Assembly (NCBI GenBank): GCA_963724065.1
Contig: CAVRTB010000006.1
Span: 558,001 to 622,000 of the forward strand
Direction of reading: 5' to 3'
DNA from: DASRIA01 sp963724065
GTDB taxonomy: Bacteria; Actinomycetota; Thermoleophilia; Solirubrobacterales; JBBDJG01
Length of the DNA: 64,000 nt
Positions 51,492-59,534 of this stretch are shown in pieces (within the stretch, counting starts at the first letter, position 1; the number at the start of each line of letters is the position of its first letter). Position numbers and translations under genes: made by a program. The notes below the pieces were generated by a model. That model was not told the origin of the DNA. It saw nothing but the letters and a program-made list of their open reading frames with translations, and ran no database searches.

Positions 51492-52742
51492 CTACTTGAA
51501 CTCCACCGGCACCCGAACCAGATCCCGGTTCGCCCCCATCTTGCAGTTCTTGTAATGGAACCGCGTGAAATAGAGCCAGGCCCGCCGGCCGGTCGTCTCG
51601 AAGTTCCGTGACCGCGATCGCGGGTCGAGCAGCGACGGATACAGGATCGGGTTGGAGTCGCCGCACTCGTACGTCCACGGCAACTCGGCCTCCCTAATCA
51701 GCTTGCGGCGCTCCCACTCCACGAGGTCGTCCGAGGCCGAGTAGTAGACGCCCCAGACGACCTCCCGGCGGCGATCGTCGTAAAGGCCGGCGGCGCCCAC
51801 CAACACCCACTTGTCGAGGTGGGTGTTCCAGGTGAGGCTCGACGACATCGATTCGATCTCGGGGCGGGAGACAGGCGCGCACACGTGGTCCGCGGGCCGC
51901 GCGCCGCGCGTTCGGTAGGGATCGATGAATCGCGTGGCGAACGACGACCCGTCCCAGGCTCGCCACGCGCGCGGGTTCGAGAGGTCGCGGGTGCGGATCA
52001 GGCACGACCCGCGCCGCTGGGCGCGATGGGCCTGGACCGCGACGAGCGCGTAGTGGAGGCCGTCGCGCGGGTTGCGCACGATGTTGCTCGGCGTGAACAC
52101 GCCGGCGGGCCCGACGTCGGGCGCGTACCGGTAGGGGATGTCGGCCACGAGGTGGCGTGGGGGAGGGGCCTGCCCGAACGACCGGCCCCCGTCGCGCGAC
52201 ACCGCGAGCGTGATCGCGTTGCGCCAGCACTTCAGGTACACGCCGGACGCGCATAGCCCGGGATGGCGGTGTCCCTGGAACTCGTGGTGCACGAGGGCGT
52301 ACACCGTGCGGCCGTCGATCGTGTAGGGGGCGGCGATCCACTCGCGGTCGTTGTAGCGCGCGGGGTCCGCCTCGTTGCCCGAGCGCATCACCACGTGGCA
52401 TGAGTGCCGGACCCGGTTCAGCGACGGCCCGCTCATCCTGCGGTTGACGAAGTGCGACGTGACCAGGTGCACCCGGCCGCGAGCATCGCGATACGCACGG
52501 GAGGGAAGGTCCGCATAGTCGTAACCGGAGCACCCCACCTCGCTCCAGTCGAGCACGGTCTGCTGCGCGCCGGTGATCGACACCGGTGCGAGAGACGAAC
52601 TCGCCTCCGGGCGCGACCCCCCGCTGAGGGATCCCGGATCGTCGCCGTGGAGCACGTTGAACGAGACGAACGCGAACGCGACGAAGGCGCCCGTCAGCGC
52701 CAGCGCGAGCGCCGCGGCAAGCGCGATGCTGGACTTCTTCAT
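51492..52742 (-). CDS. secreted propeller-like protein of unknown function
   Basis: 416 residues with an N-terminal membrane anchor or signal (about 1-32, IALAAALALALTGAFVAFAFVSF). The rest resembles a five- or six-bladed sialidase/BNR or GH43-type beta-propeller: AVSRDGGRSFGQAPPP is an Asp-box-like turn, and LTWNTHLDKWVLVGA, WGVYYSASDDLVEWERRKLI and RAWLYFTRFHYKNCKM are blade-like strands. Seven or more Cys could form disulfides. It is probably on the cell surface and may cut or bind glycans; the enzyme class is not certain. ATG 52740-52742. Confidence 0.7.
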   Translation of the reverse strand: MKKSSIALAAALALALTGAFVAFAFVSFNVLHGDDPGSLSGGSRPEASSSLAPVSITGAQQTVLDWSEVGCSGYDYADLPSRAYRDARGRVHLVTSHFVNRRMSGPSLNRVRHSCHVVMRSGNEADPARYNDREWIAAPYTIDGRTVYALVHHEFQGHRHPGLCASGVYLKCWRNAITLAVSRDGGRSFGQAPPPRHLVADIPYRYAPDVGPAGVFTPSNIVRNPRDGLHYALVAVQAHRAQRRGSCLIRTRDLSNPRAWRAWDGSSFATRFIDPYRTRGARPADHVCAPVSRPEIESMSSSLTWNTHLDKWVLVGAAGLYDDRRREVVWGVYYSASDDLVEWERRKLIREAELPWTYECGDSNPILYPSLLDPRSRSRNFETTGRRAWLYFTRFHYKNCKMGANRDLVRVPVEFK

Positions 52743-52753
52743 CCCACCCCGCG

Positions 52754-54544
52754 TCAGGCGAGACCCGGGAACTGCCCCATCAGGCGCTCCATGCGCTCGC
52801 CCCACACCTCGGTGTGGAGCCACATGTTGTAGCCCGTGGCGCGCTCGCGGACGTCCTTCGGATAGGACTGGTCCTCGAGGTGGTAGAGCTCGACGTCCGG
52901 CACGTACCAGCTCGCGCGCCCCTCATCGATCAGGCGCAGGCAGAAGTCGGAGTCCTCGTAGCCCCCCTGGACATACCGGTGTGACAGCCCGCCGACGTGC
53001 TCGTAGAGATCGCGCTCGACCATCAGGCAGGCACCGGTCACCGCGGGCACGGTGCGGGCGATGTCTGCCGCCGCGAGATGGCGGTGCTGGCCCTTGAAGT
53101 AGTGCATGTTCTCCCACAGCGGCGATCCGTCGGCGCGATAGAAGTACATGCCCGCGTGCTGAAGCGAGTCGTCCTCGTAGAGCAGCTTCGGGCCGAGCGC
53201 TCCGACATGCGGCGTGGCGTCGTAGAACGCCTTCATCCGCTCGAGCCAACCTGGGCGGTCCGGCACGACGTCGGAGTTCAGCAGGACGAGGGTGTCCGTG
53301 CGCGCGATCGCCGCGGCGCAGTTGTTTACGCCCGCGAAGCCCGCGTTGCCCTTCATGATCGCGATCCGGAACGGGATGCCGTACAACGAGTGAAGGCCGT
53401 GCGCGAGCCTGTCGAGCTGGTCCGCCTGCTCGGGGGAGTCGAGCACATAGATCAGGTCCTGCTGCTGCACGTACGGGTCGCTCGCCCAGTGCGCCATCTG
53501 GTATTCGACGAACGGGAGCTGCTTGTAGAGCGGGACGATCACCGACACGGCGGGCGATGCGGGCTGTTCGCCGAGCTGCACGACGGTCTCGATCTCGGCC
53601 GACCCCTCGAGGCCGTCCTGAATCGCCGCGACGGCCGGGTGGACGTGATTGCGCATCAGCTCGTCGCTCCCTGGGTGCTCGTCGCGCAGCGCCAGCAGAA
53701 TCCCATCGCGCGCCTGCACGGGATCGCGGACGATGTCCGGCGCGGCCTTCTGCACGGTCGAGCCCCCATCGGTCTCGAGCTCGAGCAGCCAGCCGCTCGA
53801 CAGATAGCTCGGCCCGTCGAGCTCGGCGTGGCGCACGTATCCGTGCCGCCGGCCGCGCACCCCGTGCTTGTCGCCGTAGTACTCGTCGATGTCCTTGCGG
53901 ACGGTCCGGAACATGCCCGGCATCAGCTCGGCGCGACCGCCCTCCGGCGCGACAAGGGTGAGCCGCGCGGCCGTGCCGTCGCGATCGTGCATCCAGCCCC
54001 TCGTCCACACGGCACGAGGGCTCACCTGGAAGGCCACGTCGACGTGCGCGGTATTGGAGTTGTCGGGGGAGACGCGCATCTGCGGAGCTGAAGGGCGGAA
54101 TTCCGCCTGGAGGCCGGCCAGGAGCGTCGCGAGCGAGAACGACCTCGTCCGCTCGAGGCTCGGAGCCGCCGCGGTCCACAGGAAGCGCAGCGCCTTCGCC
54201 CGCTGGGCCTGCGTGAGCCCGGCCAGCTCTGCCCGGAGAAACGCCACGGGATCGGTCATCGACCCGGCGAGCTGGGCGGCATCGACCGACACTTCCTCGG
54301 CGCCCGAGGCGAGCGTCAGGCTTATCTCGTCGGCCCTTTCGGCAGGCGCGTTCGCGAAGCGGCTTGCGATCAACACGCGCTCCGACCCCTTTCCGTTCGG
54401 GCTCAGCGCAAGCGTGCGCGTCGTAACCTTCTGGCGCCGCTTGCCCAGCGCGGCGGACGCCTTGATCGCGCCGTTCGCGCTCGTGCCCGCGAGGAGCAGC
54501 ACGTCGCCCGCCAGCCAAGCGGCCCGCTCCGGCGGGGAGTTCAC
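52754..54544 (-). CDS. GT2-family glycosyltransferase with N-terminal Trp/Gly module
   Basis: 596 residues. An N-terminal region (about 1-150, SPPERAAWLAGDVLLLAG) is followed by the module at about 170-265 (AVWTRGWMHDRDGTAARLTLVAPEGG and SSGWLLELETDGG). The GT2 domain (about 330-560) has AVSVIVPLYKQLPFVEYQMAHWA, LVLLNSDVVPDRPGW, PKLLYEDDSLQHAGMYFYR and GGYEDSDFCLRL (E-D-S-D-F as acceptor/base loop). The start is GTG 54542-54544, overlapping the stop of the upstream GT4 (GTGA). It is the intact paralogue of the broken gene at 47961-49733. Confidence 0.85.
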   Translation of the reverse strand: MNSPPERAAWLAGDVLLLAGTSANGAIKASAALGKRRQKVTTRTLALSPNGKGSERVLIASRFANAPAERADEISLTLASGAEEVSVDAAQLAGSMTDPVAFLRAELAGLTQAQRAKALRFLWTAAAPSLERTRSFSLATLLAGLQAEFRPSAPQMRVSPDNSNTAHVDVAFQVSPRAVWTRGWMHDRDGTAARLTLVAPEGGRAELMPGMFRTVRKDIDEYYGDKHGVRGRRHGYVRHAELDGPSYLSSGWLLELETDGGSTVQKAAPDIVRDPVQARDGILLALRDEHPGSDELMRNHVHPAVAAIQDGLEGSAEIETVVQLGEQPASPAVSVIVPLYKQLPFVEYQMAHWASDPYVQQQDLIYVLDSPEQADQLDRLAHGLHSLYGIPFRIAIMKGNAGFAGVNNCAAAIARTDTLVLLNSDVVPDRPGWLERMKAFYDATPHVGALGPKLLYEDDSLQHAGMYFYRADGSPLWENMHYFKGQHRHLAAADIARTVPAVTGACLMVERDLYEHVGGLSHRYVQGGYEDSDFCLRLIDEGRASWYVPDVELYHLEDQSYPKDVRERATGYNMWLHTEVWGERMERLMGQFPGLA

Positions 54545-55854
54545 GGTGCGACCCGCTGCGTGCGCGCAGCTTTCTCGTGCAAGAGCCGCGAGTACATGTC
54601 CTCGAGGCCGGCGATGTGCTCGTCCATGCCGTAGATCGAGGGCAGGCCGGCGTGCAGCGACTCCCACAGTCCCGGTGCCGTCACGGCGCGCTCGAGCACG
54701 GCGGCGAGGCTGTTGCGATCGCCCGCCCGGAAGTGCAGGCCGCTGACGCCGTCCGCGACCTTCTCGGCCATCCCGCCGATGTCGCTGCAGATCACGGGCC
54801 GGCCGTGCAAGAAGGCCTCCTGGATCACCAGCGGCGAGTTCTCCCACCACCGGGAGGGCACCACGACCCAGTCGACGTCGGCCATCAGCTTGCCGAGGTC
54901 ATCGTGGTCGTAGCTCCCGTGCATGGTCACGTTGTTGGAGGAGCGTTTGGTCGCCTCGAGCAGATCACGGAACTCGGCCTGGAACTCGGGCGGCTGCAAC
55001 TCGAGGTTCGCGCCGTGCAGGGACAGATGCGCGTCCACGCCATGCTCGTTCAGGAGCGTCATCGCCTCGAGCAGCACGTTCACGCCCTTGTAGTGGTTGA
55101 GCTGACCGAAGAAGCCGATGCGGTTGCGCGGCCTCGACGGGGCGCTGTCGCGCTCCGGCGCGCGCTCCTGGGGCGACCGGCCGTAGTCCTCGAAGCGGAT
55201 GCGCTCGCGCGGGATGCCCCAGTCGACGTAACGCTCCAGCAGGAACTGGCTCGGGGCGAGGAAGAGGTCGACGTGCTGCATGTGCGACTTGACGAAACGC
55301 TCCCGCAGGAAGAAGTCCTGCGGGCCGATGTCGGGGAAGCACTCGTGGCAGCGACGCGGTGACGCGGTCTTGCACAGCTCGCCGTTGCGCCGCAGCATCT
55401 GGCCGTCGCGATGGCAGATCGAGAGGAACTCGTGCAGCGTGAACAGGATGGGGGCGTCCGGCAGCAAGCGGCGGGTGTGGGAGACAGCGTCCCAGCCGAT
55501 GAAGTGCATGTGCTGGAAGTGCACGACGTCGGGCTGGTGCGTCCGCAGGAAGTCGGCCAGGTAGGTCGCGTAGAGCCTCTTGTCGTCCGCTGTCATGCGG
55601 AACCAGTTGTAGCCCTCGACCTCCGTGTAGAGGAAGAACTGGTGCGGATCATCGGGGGTGACCGCGCCGAAGGGCGCGCCCGGGTGCGACTTGCGCTTCA
55701 TGTCGGGGCCCGACCCGATCCGGGCGACGAGCAGCGGCTCGATCCGGTCGGACTCGCGCAGCGCCTCGTAGAGCTCGTAGGCGTACGCCTCCGCACCGCC
55801 GGGATAGACGGCAGGGTGGTTGTGCATCACGTAGAGAACTTTGGTCTTCGCCAT
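54541..55854 (-). CDS. GT4-family glycosyltransferase
   Basis: 437 residues, same plan as the protein at 46642-47964: VLYVMHNHPAVYPGGAEAYAYELYEAL, DVVHFQHMHFIGWDA, ASPRRCHECFPD, IGFFGQLNHYKGVNVLLEAMTLL, VDWVVVPSRWWENSPLVIQEAFLHGRPVI and GGMAEKVADGVSGLHFRAGD. Long stretches are identical between the two. It heads a two-gene operon with the GT2 gene, in inverted orientation to the other pair. Sugar donor and acceptor are unknown. Confidence 0.9.
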   Translation of the reverse strand: MAKTKVLYVMHNHPAVYPGGAEAYAYELYEALRESDRIEPLLVARIGSGPDMKRKSHPGAPFGAVTPDDPHQFFLYTEVEGYNWFRMTADDKRLYATYLADFLRTHQPDVVHFQHMHFIGWDAVSHTRRLLPDAPILFTLHEFLSICHRDGQMLRRNGELCKTASPRRCHECFPDIGPQDFFLRERFVKSHMQHVDLFLAPSQFLLERYVDWGIPRERIRFEDYGRSPQERAPERDSAPSRPRNRIGFFGQLNHYKGVNVLLEAMTLLNEHGVDAHLSLHGANLELQPPEFQAEFRDLLEATKRSSNNVTMHGSYDHDDLGKLMADVDWVVVPSRWWENSPLVIQEAFLHGRPVICSDIGGMAEKVADGVSGLHFRAGDRNSLAAVLERAVTAPGLWESLHAGLPSIYGMDEHIAGLEDMYSRLLHEKAARTQRVAP

Positions 55855-56030
55855 CGTCAGAAGCCCATACCTGCAGGCGGAATTGCCCCTCAGATCACCT
55901 TAGCGGAGGTGTGAGCCGGTGCGCCTTCGATTGTGCCGTACCGCAGAGCGCTGCGCGCGGGCGTTGGCAAGAGCGGCAAGACGGGGCCCCCGGCTCAAGC
56001 CGCGGCGTTCCCCGGTCGATCTACGAACCC

Positions 56031-56429
56031 ATGGTGTCCGAGCACGACGAGGCGCTGCTCAAGCGCTTCTACGAGGCGATCAACGACGAGAACGTCGATG
56101 CCGTCATGGACCTCTGTGCAAAGGAGGTCGAGGTGTACATGCCCCCGGAGGTCGTATCGGCTGTCGCTCCGCGCGGTCACCGCGACGTCGGCTCATATCT
56201 GCGCCAGTTCATGGATTCCTGGCACATGTACCGGCCCGAGCCCGAGGACTTCATCGAGGCCGGCGACGAGGTCGTCGCGCTCGTGCACCTGCGCGCGCGC
56301 GGCAAGGGCAGCCGCTTCGAGATCGACGAGGAGATCGCCGACGTCTTCCGGGTCGACGACGGGAAGATCTCCCGGATGCGCCTCTACGTGCACCGCGAGC
56401 AGGCGTTGCCCCGGGCCTCGAGCAACTAG
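56031..56429 (+). CDS. SnoaL/NTF2-like protein
   Basis: 132 residues from ATG 56031 (a longer frame upstream has no family similarity). HDEALLKRFYEAINDENVDAVMDLCAKEVEVYMPPE is the opening helix and strand; FIEAGDEVVALVHLRARGKGSRFEIDEEIADVFRVDDGKISRMRLYVHREQA gives the sheet. It shares plan and length with the protein at 17808-18206. Likely a small-ligand-binding or stress protein; the substrate is unknown. Confidence 0.75.
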   Translation: MVSEHDEALLKRFYEAINDENVDAVMDLCAKEVEVYMPPEVVSAVAPRGHRDVGSYLRQFMDSWHMYRPEPEDFIEAGDEVVALVHLRARGKGSRFEIDEEIADVFRVDDGKISRMRLYVHREQALPRASSN

Positions 56430-56481
56430 CGTCCTCCGGCAGTCATACGATGGACCCGTCCATCGAGAGGGAGGTCGGCAG

Positions 56482-56976
56482 GTGAGTTTTGTGTTCGATC
56501 CCAGCCCGGACTTGGCGCGACAGGTACGCAGCGCGCTCGAGGACGAGGCCGCACAGCCACTGAGCGAGGTGCAGCGGCGCGCCCCGGAAGGATGCGACTA
56601 CTTCTCCGAGCTCGAGGCGAGCATCGGCGAATGGAGCTTCGGCTACGGGGTGGCATGGGCGCTCGCACGGGCGAGCGACCCGATGCTGCCATCGAGCGCC
56701 GCCGCGCGGATCGCCGAGGCCGCGGTTGACGACGCCTGGCGGCTGTTCAGCGACCAGGGTTGGACCGCCCTGATGGCCGAGGACCGCGCGCAGCGCGGCC
56801 CCGTGGACGGCGACGAGCCTGAAGTGGCGGCCCAAGCGGAGCCCGAGCCCGAGCCCGAGCGAGCCGAGCCGGACCTCGAGCCCGAAGCCTCCTCTGACCT
56901 GGGCCAGTTCATGGCGATGGTCGGGCGCTCGCGCGCGCGGCGCCAGCAGGTGCGCGGCACGGGCACGGACGGCTGA
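56482..56976 (+). CDS. acidic hypothetical protein
   Basis: 164 residues from GTG 56482, with GAGAGGGAGG upstream. The N-terminal 100 residues are helical (PDLARQVRSALEDEAAQPLSEVQRRA, SAAARIAEAAVDDAWRLFSD); then comes a Glu-Pro-rich repeat (AEPEPEPERAEPDLEPE) and a basic end (GRSRARRQQVRG). No family is recognised. It sits 52 bases after the SnoaL-like gene. Confidence 0.6.
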   Translation: MSFVFDPSPDLARQVRSALEDEAAQPLSEVQRRAPEGCDYFSELEASIGEWSFGYGVAWALARASDPMLPSSAAARIAEAAVDDAWRLFSDQGWTALMAEDRAQRGPVDGDEPEVAAQAEPEPEPERAEPDLEPEASSDLGQFMAMVGRSRARRQQVRGTGTDG

Positions 56977-57124
56977 ACCCGCCCCAGTCAGGGCCGATCG
57001 GCACAAAGACCGCAACCTTTGGTTAGGCTTGCTGTTTGGTAGATCGGTGGGCCTAGCCGGCCCCTGCCTCAGACGTGCCGGCATTCAGCCCCGCTGCCCT
57101 GCAAATCCCGGAGGAGGAGCGCAA

Positions 57125-57850
57125 TTGCGTAACAAGCTCATAGCCGTGCTCGGCGTCGGTGCTGCATGTGCCCTGCTGGCGTCGATGGCCGTCGCCGCCG
57201 TACAGGTCGCATTCAAGGCCGAGGCCAGCCCCAACAAGGCGGGCAAGCCGACCGGACTCAACGTGAAGATCGAGTCGACCGACCCCGCTGCCGAGCAGCC
57301 GCCGATTATGAATCGCATCGTGATCAAGCTGAACGAGGGCGGTAAGTACAACTCGAGCAAGTTCCCGCGGTGCAAGCTCGCATCGCTCCAGTCCAAGGGC
57401 CCGAAGGGCTGCCCGTCGGGCTCCAAGATCGGTTCCGGCCGCGGCGTCGGTTACGCCAAGCCGGTGGTCACCGACCCCGTGAACGCCAAGCTGACGATCT
57501 TCAACGGTGCGAAGGTCGGCGGCAAGGACACGATCCTCGTGTACGTGTTCCCGGACCTCGGTCCGACATTCGTGTCCGTCGGCAAGATCTCGAAGAAGAG
57601 GTCAGGTGGTTTCGACTACAACCTCGACTTCAACATCCCGCCGATCAAGACCCTGCCGAGCGCGCCCGACGCAGCCACGGCACTGGTCGACACGAAGACG
57701 CCCAAGAAGACCATCAAGAAGGGCAAGCGCAAGTTCGCGCTGATCGTCGCGCCCAAGAAGTGCAAGGGCACTTGGAAGGCGGAGGGTCAGTTCTTCTTCG
57801 CGGACGGCTCGTCGCTGAAGGTGCCGGTCACGCAGAAGTGCAAGAAGTAG
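57125..57850 (+). CDS. secreted protein of unknown function
   Basis: 241 residues from TTG 57125, which has GGAGGAGG 6 bases upstream. A signal peptide (about 1-27, IAVLGVGAACALLASMAVAAV) is followed by a beta-rich domain: NRIVIKLNEGGKYNSSKFPRCKL, a Cys pair with GPKGCPSGSKIGSG, ILVYVFPDLGPTFVSVGKI, and a Lys-rich C-terminal half with KKCKGTWKAEGQFFFADGSS. Four Cys suggest two disulfides. The family is not recognised. A strong terminator follows. Confidence 0.72.
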   Translation: MRNKLIAVLGVGAACALLASMAVAAVQVAFKAEASPNKAGKPTGLNVKIESTDPAAEQPPIMNRIVIKLNEGGKYNSSKFPRCKLASLQSKGPKGCPSGSKIGSGRGVGYAKPVVTDPVNAKLTIFNGAKVGGKDTILVYVFPDLGPTFVSVGKISKKRSGGFDYNLDFNIPPIKTLPSAPDAATALVDTKTPKKTIKKGKRKFALIVAPKKCKGTWKAEGQFFFADGSSLKVPVTQKCKK

Positions 57851-57879
57851 CGACGTAACTCCCTAAGCAGGGTGTTGCC

Positions 57880-57914
57880 GAAGGCCGGCCCTCACGGGCC
57901 GGCCTTCTTCTTTT
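57880..57914 (+). terminator. strong intrinsic terminator
   Basis: A perfect 12-bp stem GAAGGCCGGCCC / GGGCCGGCCTTC with a TCAC loop runs into TTCTTTT. It ends the secreted-protein transcript before cysK. Confidence 0.85.
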
Positions 57915-57932
57915 GGTGGCGGGAGAAGTGGA

Positions 57933-57938
57933 TATCGT
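57933..57938 (+). promoter_or_regulatory. -10-like box of cysK
   Basis: TATCGT ends 6 bases before ATG 57945 without a Shine-Dalgarno, a leaderless layout just after a terminator. Confidence 0.4.
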
Positions 57939-57944
57939 GCGGCA

Positions 57945-58886
57945 ATGGCCCGAAAGCAGATCGAGATTCCCGACAACGTCGCCGGCCTCGTCGGCAACAC
58001 GCCGATGGTGCGATTCCCGCGGCTTGCCGCCGGCCTCGGCGGCGAGGTGTACGGCAAGCTCGAGGCTTACAACCCGGCGGGCTCGGTCAAGGACCGCATC
58101 GGCGTCGCGATGATCGCGGCGGCGGAGGCGGACGGGCGTATCGAGCCCGGCGTCACGACCGTGATCGAGCCGACCTCCGGGAACACAGGGATCGCGCTCG
58201 CCTTCGTGTGCGCGGCGAAGGGCTACCGGTGCATCCTCACGATGCCCCAGGGCATGAGCCGTGAGCGCGAAGCGCTGCTGCGGCTCTACGGCGCCGAGGC
58301 GATCGTGACCGAGTCGATGGGCGGCATGCACGAGGCGGTCGACGAGGCCAAGCGGCTCGCCCGTGACCTCGAGAACTCCTTCGTGCCGCAGCAGTTCGAG
58401 AACCCCGCCAACCCCGAGGTGCACCGGCGCACCACCGCGGAGGAGATCTGGTCGGCGCTCGGGGGCCGGATCGACGCATTCGTGGCCGCGGTCGGCACCG
58501 GCGGCACGATCACCGGCGTCGGGGAGGTCCTCAAGGAGCGCAACCCCGACGTCCACATCGTGGCGGTCGAGCCCGCCAGCTCCCCGGTGCTCTCCGGAGG
58601 ACGCCCCGGCCCGCACCGCATCCAGGGCATCGGCGCCGGATTCGTTCCGTCGATCTTGAACCGCGCGGTGATCGACGAGATCGTCACGGTCACCGACGAC
58701 GACGCGATCGACACGGCCCACGACCTCGCGCGGCGGGAGGGCGTCTCGGCGGGGATCTCGGCGGGCGCGGCGACCTGGGCCGCGCTCCAGGTGGCCGCCC
58801 GCCCCGAGTTCGAGGGCAAGCGGATCGCGACGGTCATCTGTGACGCGGGCGAGCGGTACATCTCGATGCCGTTCTTCGCTTCGTAG
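57945..58886 (+). CDS. cysK: cysteine synthase (O-acetylserine sulfhydrylase)
   Basis: 313 residues, PLP fold II. LEAYNPAGSVKDRIGVAMI holds the cofactor Lys (about 49), PTSGNTGIALAFVCAAKGY the substrate loop, GTGGTITGVGEVL the phosphate site and GISAGAATWAAL the C-terminal Ser contact. It makes cysteine from O-acetylserine and sulfide, with CysE supplying O-acetylserine; cysE follows two genes later, so the three are one functional unit. The C-terminus ERYISMPFF is usual. Confidence 0.95.
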   Translation: MARKQIEIPDNVAGLVGNTPMVRFPRLAAGLGGEVYGKLEAYNPAGSVKDRIGVAMIAAAEADGRIEPGVTTVIEPTSGNTGIALAFVCAAKGYRCILTMPQGMSREREALLRLYGAEAIVTESMGGMHEAVDEAKRLARDLENSFVPQQFENPANPEVHRRTTAEEIWSALGGRIDAFVAAVGTGGTITGVGEVLKERNPDVHIVAVEPASSPVLSGGRPGPHRIQGIGAGFVPSILNRAVIDEIVTVTDDDAIDTAHDLARREGVSAGISAGAATWAALQVAARPEFEGKRIATVICDAGERYISMPFFAS

Positions 58887-58904
58887 CGACCACGAGCCGC
58901 TCCG

Positions 58905-58955
58905 CGAACTTTCGCCCGGTACGTCCAAGGGGTGGACGCCACGGGCGAAAGTTCG
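58905..58955. repeat. nested inverted repeat between cysK and the ThiF-like gene
   Basis: Outer arms CGAACTTTCGCCCG (58905-58918) and CGGGCGAAAGTTCG (58942-58955) pair perfectly over 14 bases; inner arms CGTCCA and TGGACG (58922-58927, 58933-58938) pair inside. The outer arm is nearly the arm of the inverted repeat at 5706-5757, so the two may be copies of one dispersed element. It could be a terminator without T tract or a protein site. Confidence 0.65.
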
Positions 58956-59005
58956 GAGGTCGGGACGCCCGGCACCATTGCGTCGGAGTCCGGGGGAGCG
59001 TCGCG

Positions 59006-59011
59006 TACCCT
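59006..59011 (+). promoter_or_regulatory. -10-like box of the ThiF-like gene
   Basis: TACCCT ends 7 bases before GTG 59019, with no Shine-Dalgarno between them. Confidence 0.35.
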
Positions 59012-59018
59012 TAGATCA

Positions 59019-59534
59019 GTGTCCGCCGATCTCTCCGAATCAGAGTTGGAGCGCTATCGCGCGCAGATCGAGCGCATCGGGGCCGATGCGCAGCTGCGCC
59101 TGAAAGCGGCGCGCGCGATCGTCATCGGAGCGGGCCCCGCGGGGGCTGCCGCCGCCGCCGAGCTCGTGTCACGGGGGGTGGGCTACGTCGCCGTCGCGGA
59201 CGGTGCGAGGGTCACGCTCGGTGACCTGTGCGGCCAGGCGCTGCTCTACACGCCAGACGTCGGCACCAACCGCGCCGAGGCGGTGGTCGCGAAGCTCGGG
59301 GTCCTGAATCCGCACGTCCACGCCGAGAGCTATCCGGTCGACGTCGACGACGCCAACGTGGAGGCGATCCTGATCGGTCACGACCTCGTGCTCGATTGCG
59401 CGGGGGGGCTGCCGGCGCGCGCGGCGGACGTCGGCACGGAGCTGGTCCGCGCCGACGGCAACGAGGCCCCCGATGGCCTGCGGGTGGCGGCGCGGGCCGT
59501 CGAGGTACTGTCCCCCGAGCGGGCGCTGCGATGA
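59019..59534 (+). CDS. truncated ThiF/MoeB-like (E1 fold) protein
   Basis: 171 residues from GTG 59019. LERYRAQIERIGADAQLRLKAARAIVIGAGPAGAAAAAELVSRGVG is the opening of a MoeB/ThiF domain (family GAGGLG, here GAGPAG), and TPDVGTNRAEAVVAKLGVLNPHV follows. The stretch corresponding to N-L-x-R-Q, which gives the adenylation Arg, reads GDLCGQAL. The protein ends about 100 residues early, without the catalytic Cys region or zinc site. It is probably not an active E1. Between cysK and cysE, it may be a remnant of the MoeB-type activator used in CysO-like sulfur transfer. Its stop overlaps the cysE ATG (ATGA). Confidence 0.7.
   Translation: MSADLSESELERYRAQIERIGADAQLRLKAARAIVIGAGPAGAAAAAELVSRGVGYVAVADGARVTLGDLCGQALLYTPDVGTNRAEAVVAKLGVLNPHVHAESYPVDVDDANVEAILIGHDLVLDCAGGLPARAADVGTELVRADGNEAPDGLRVAARAVEVLSPERALR

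Noticed and set aside
55911..56030. Longer start for the SnoaL-like protein with Cys-rich N-terminus
   Set aside because: The 40 extra residues have no resemblance to the family, and ATG 56031 gives the standard length.
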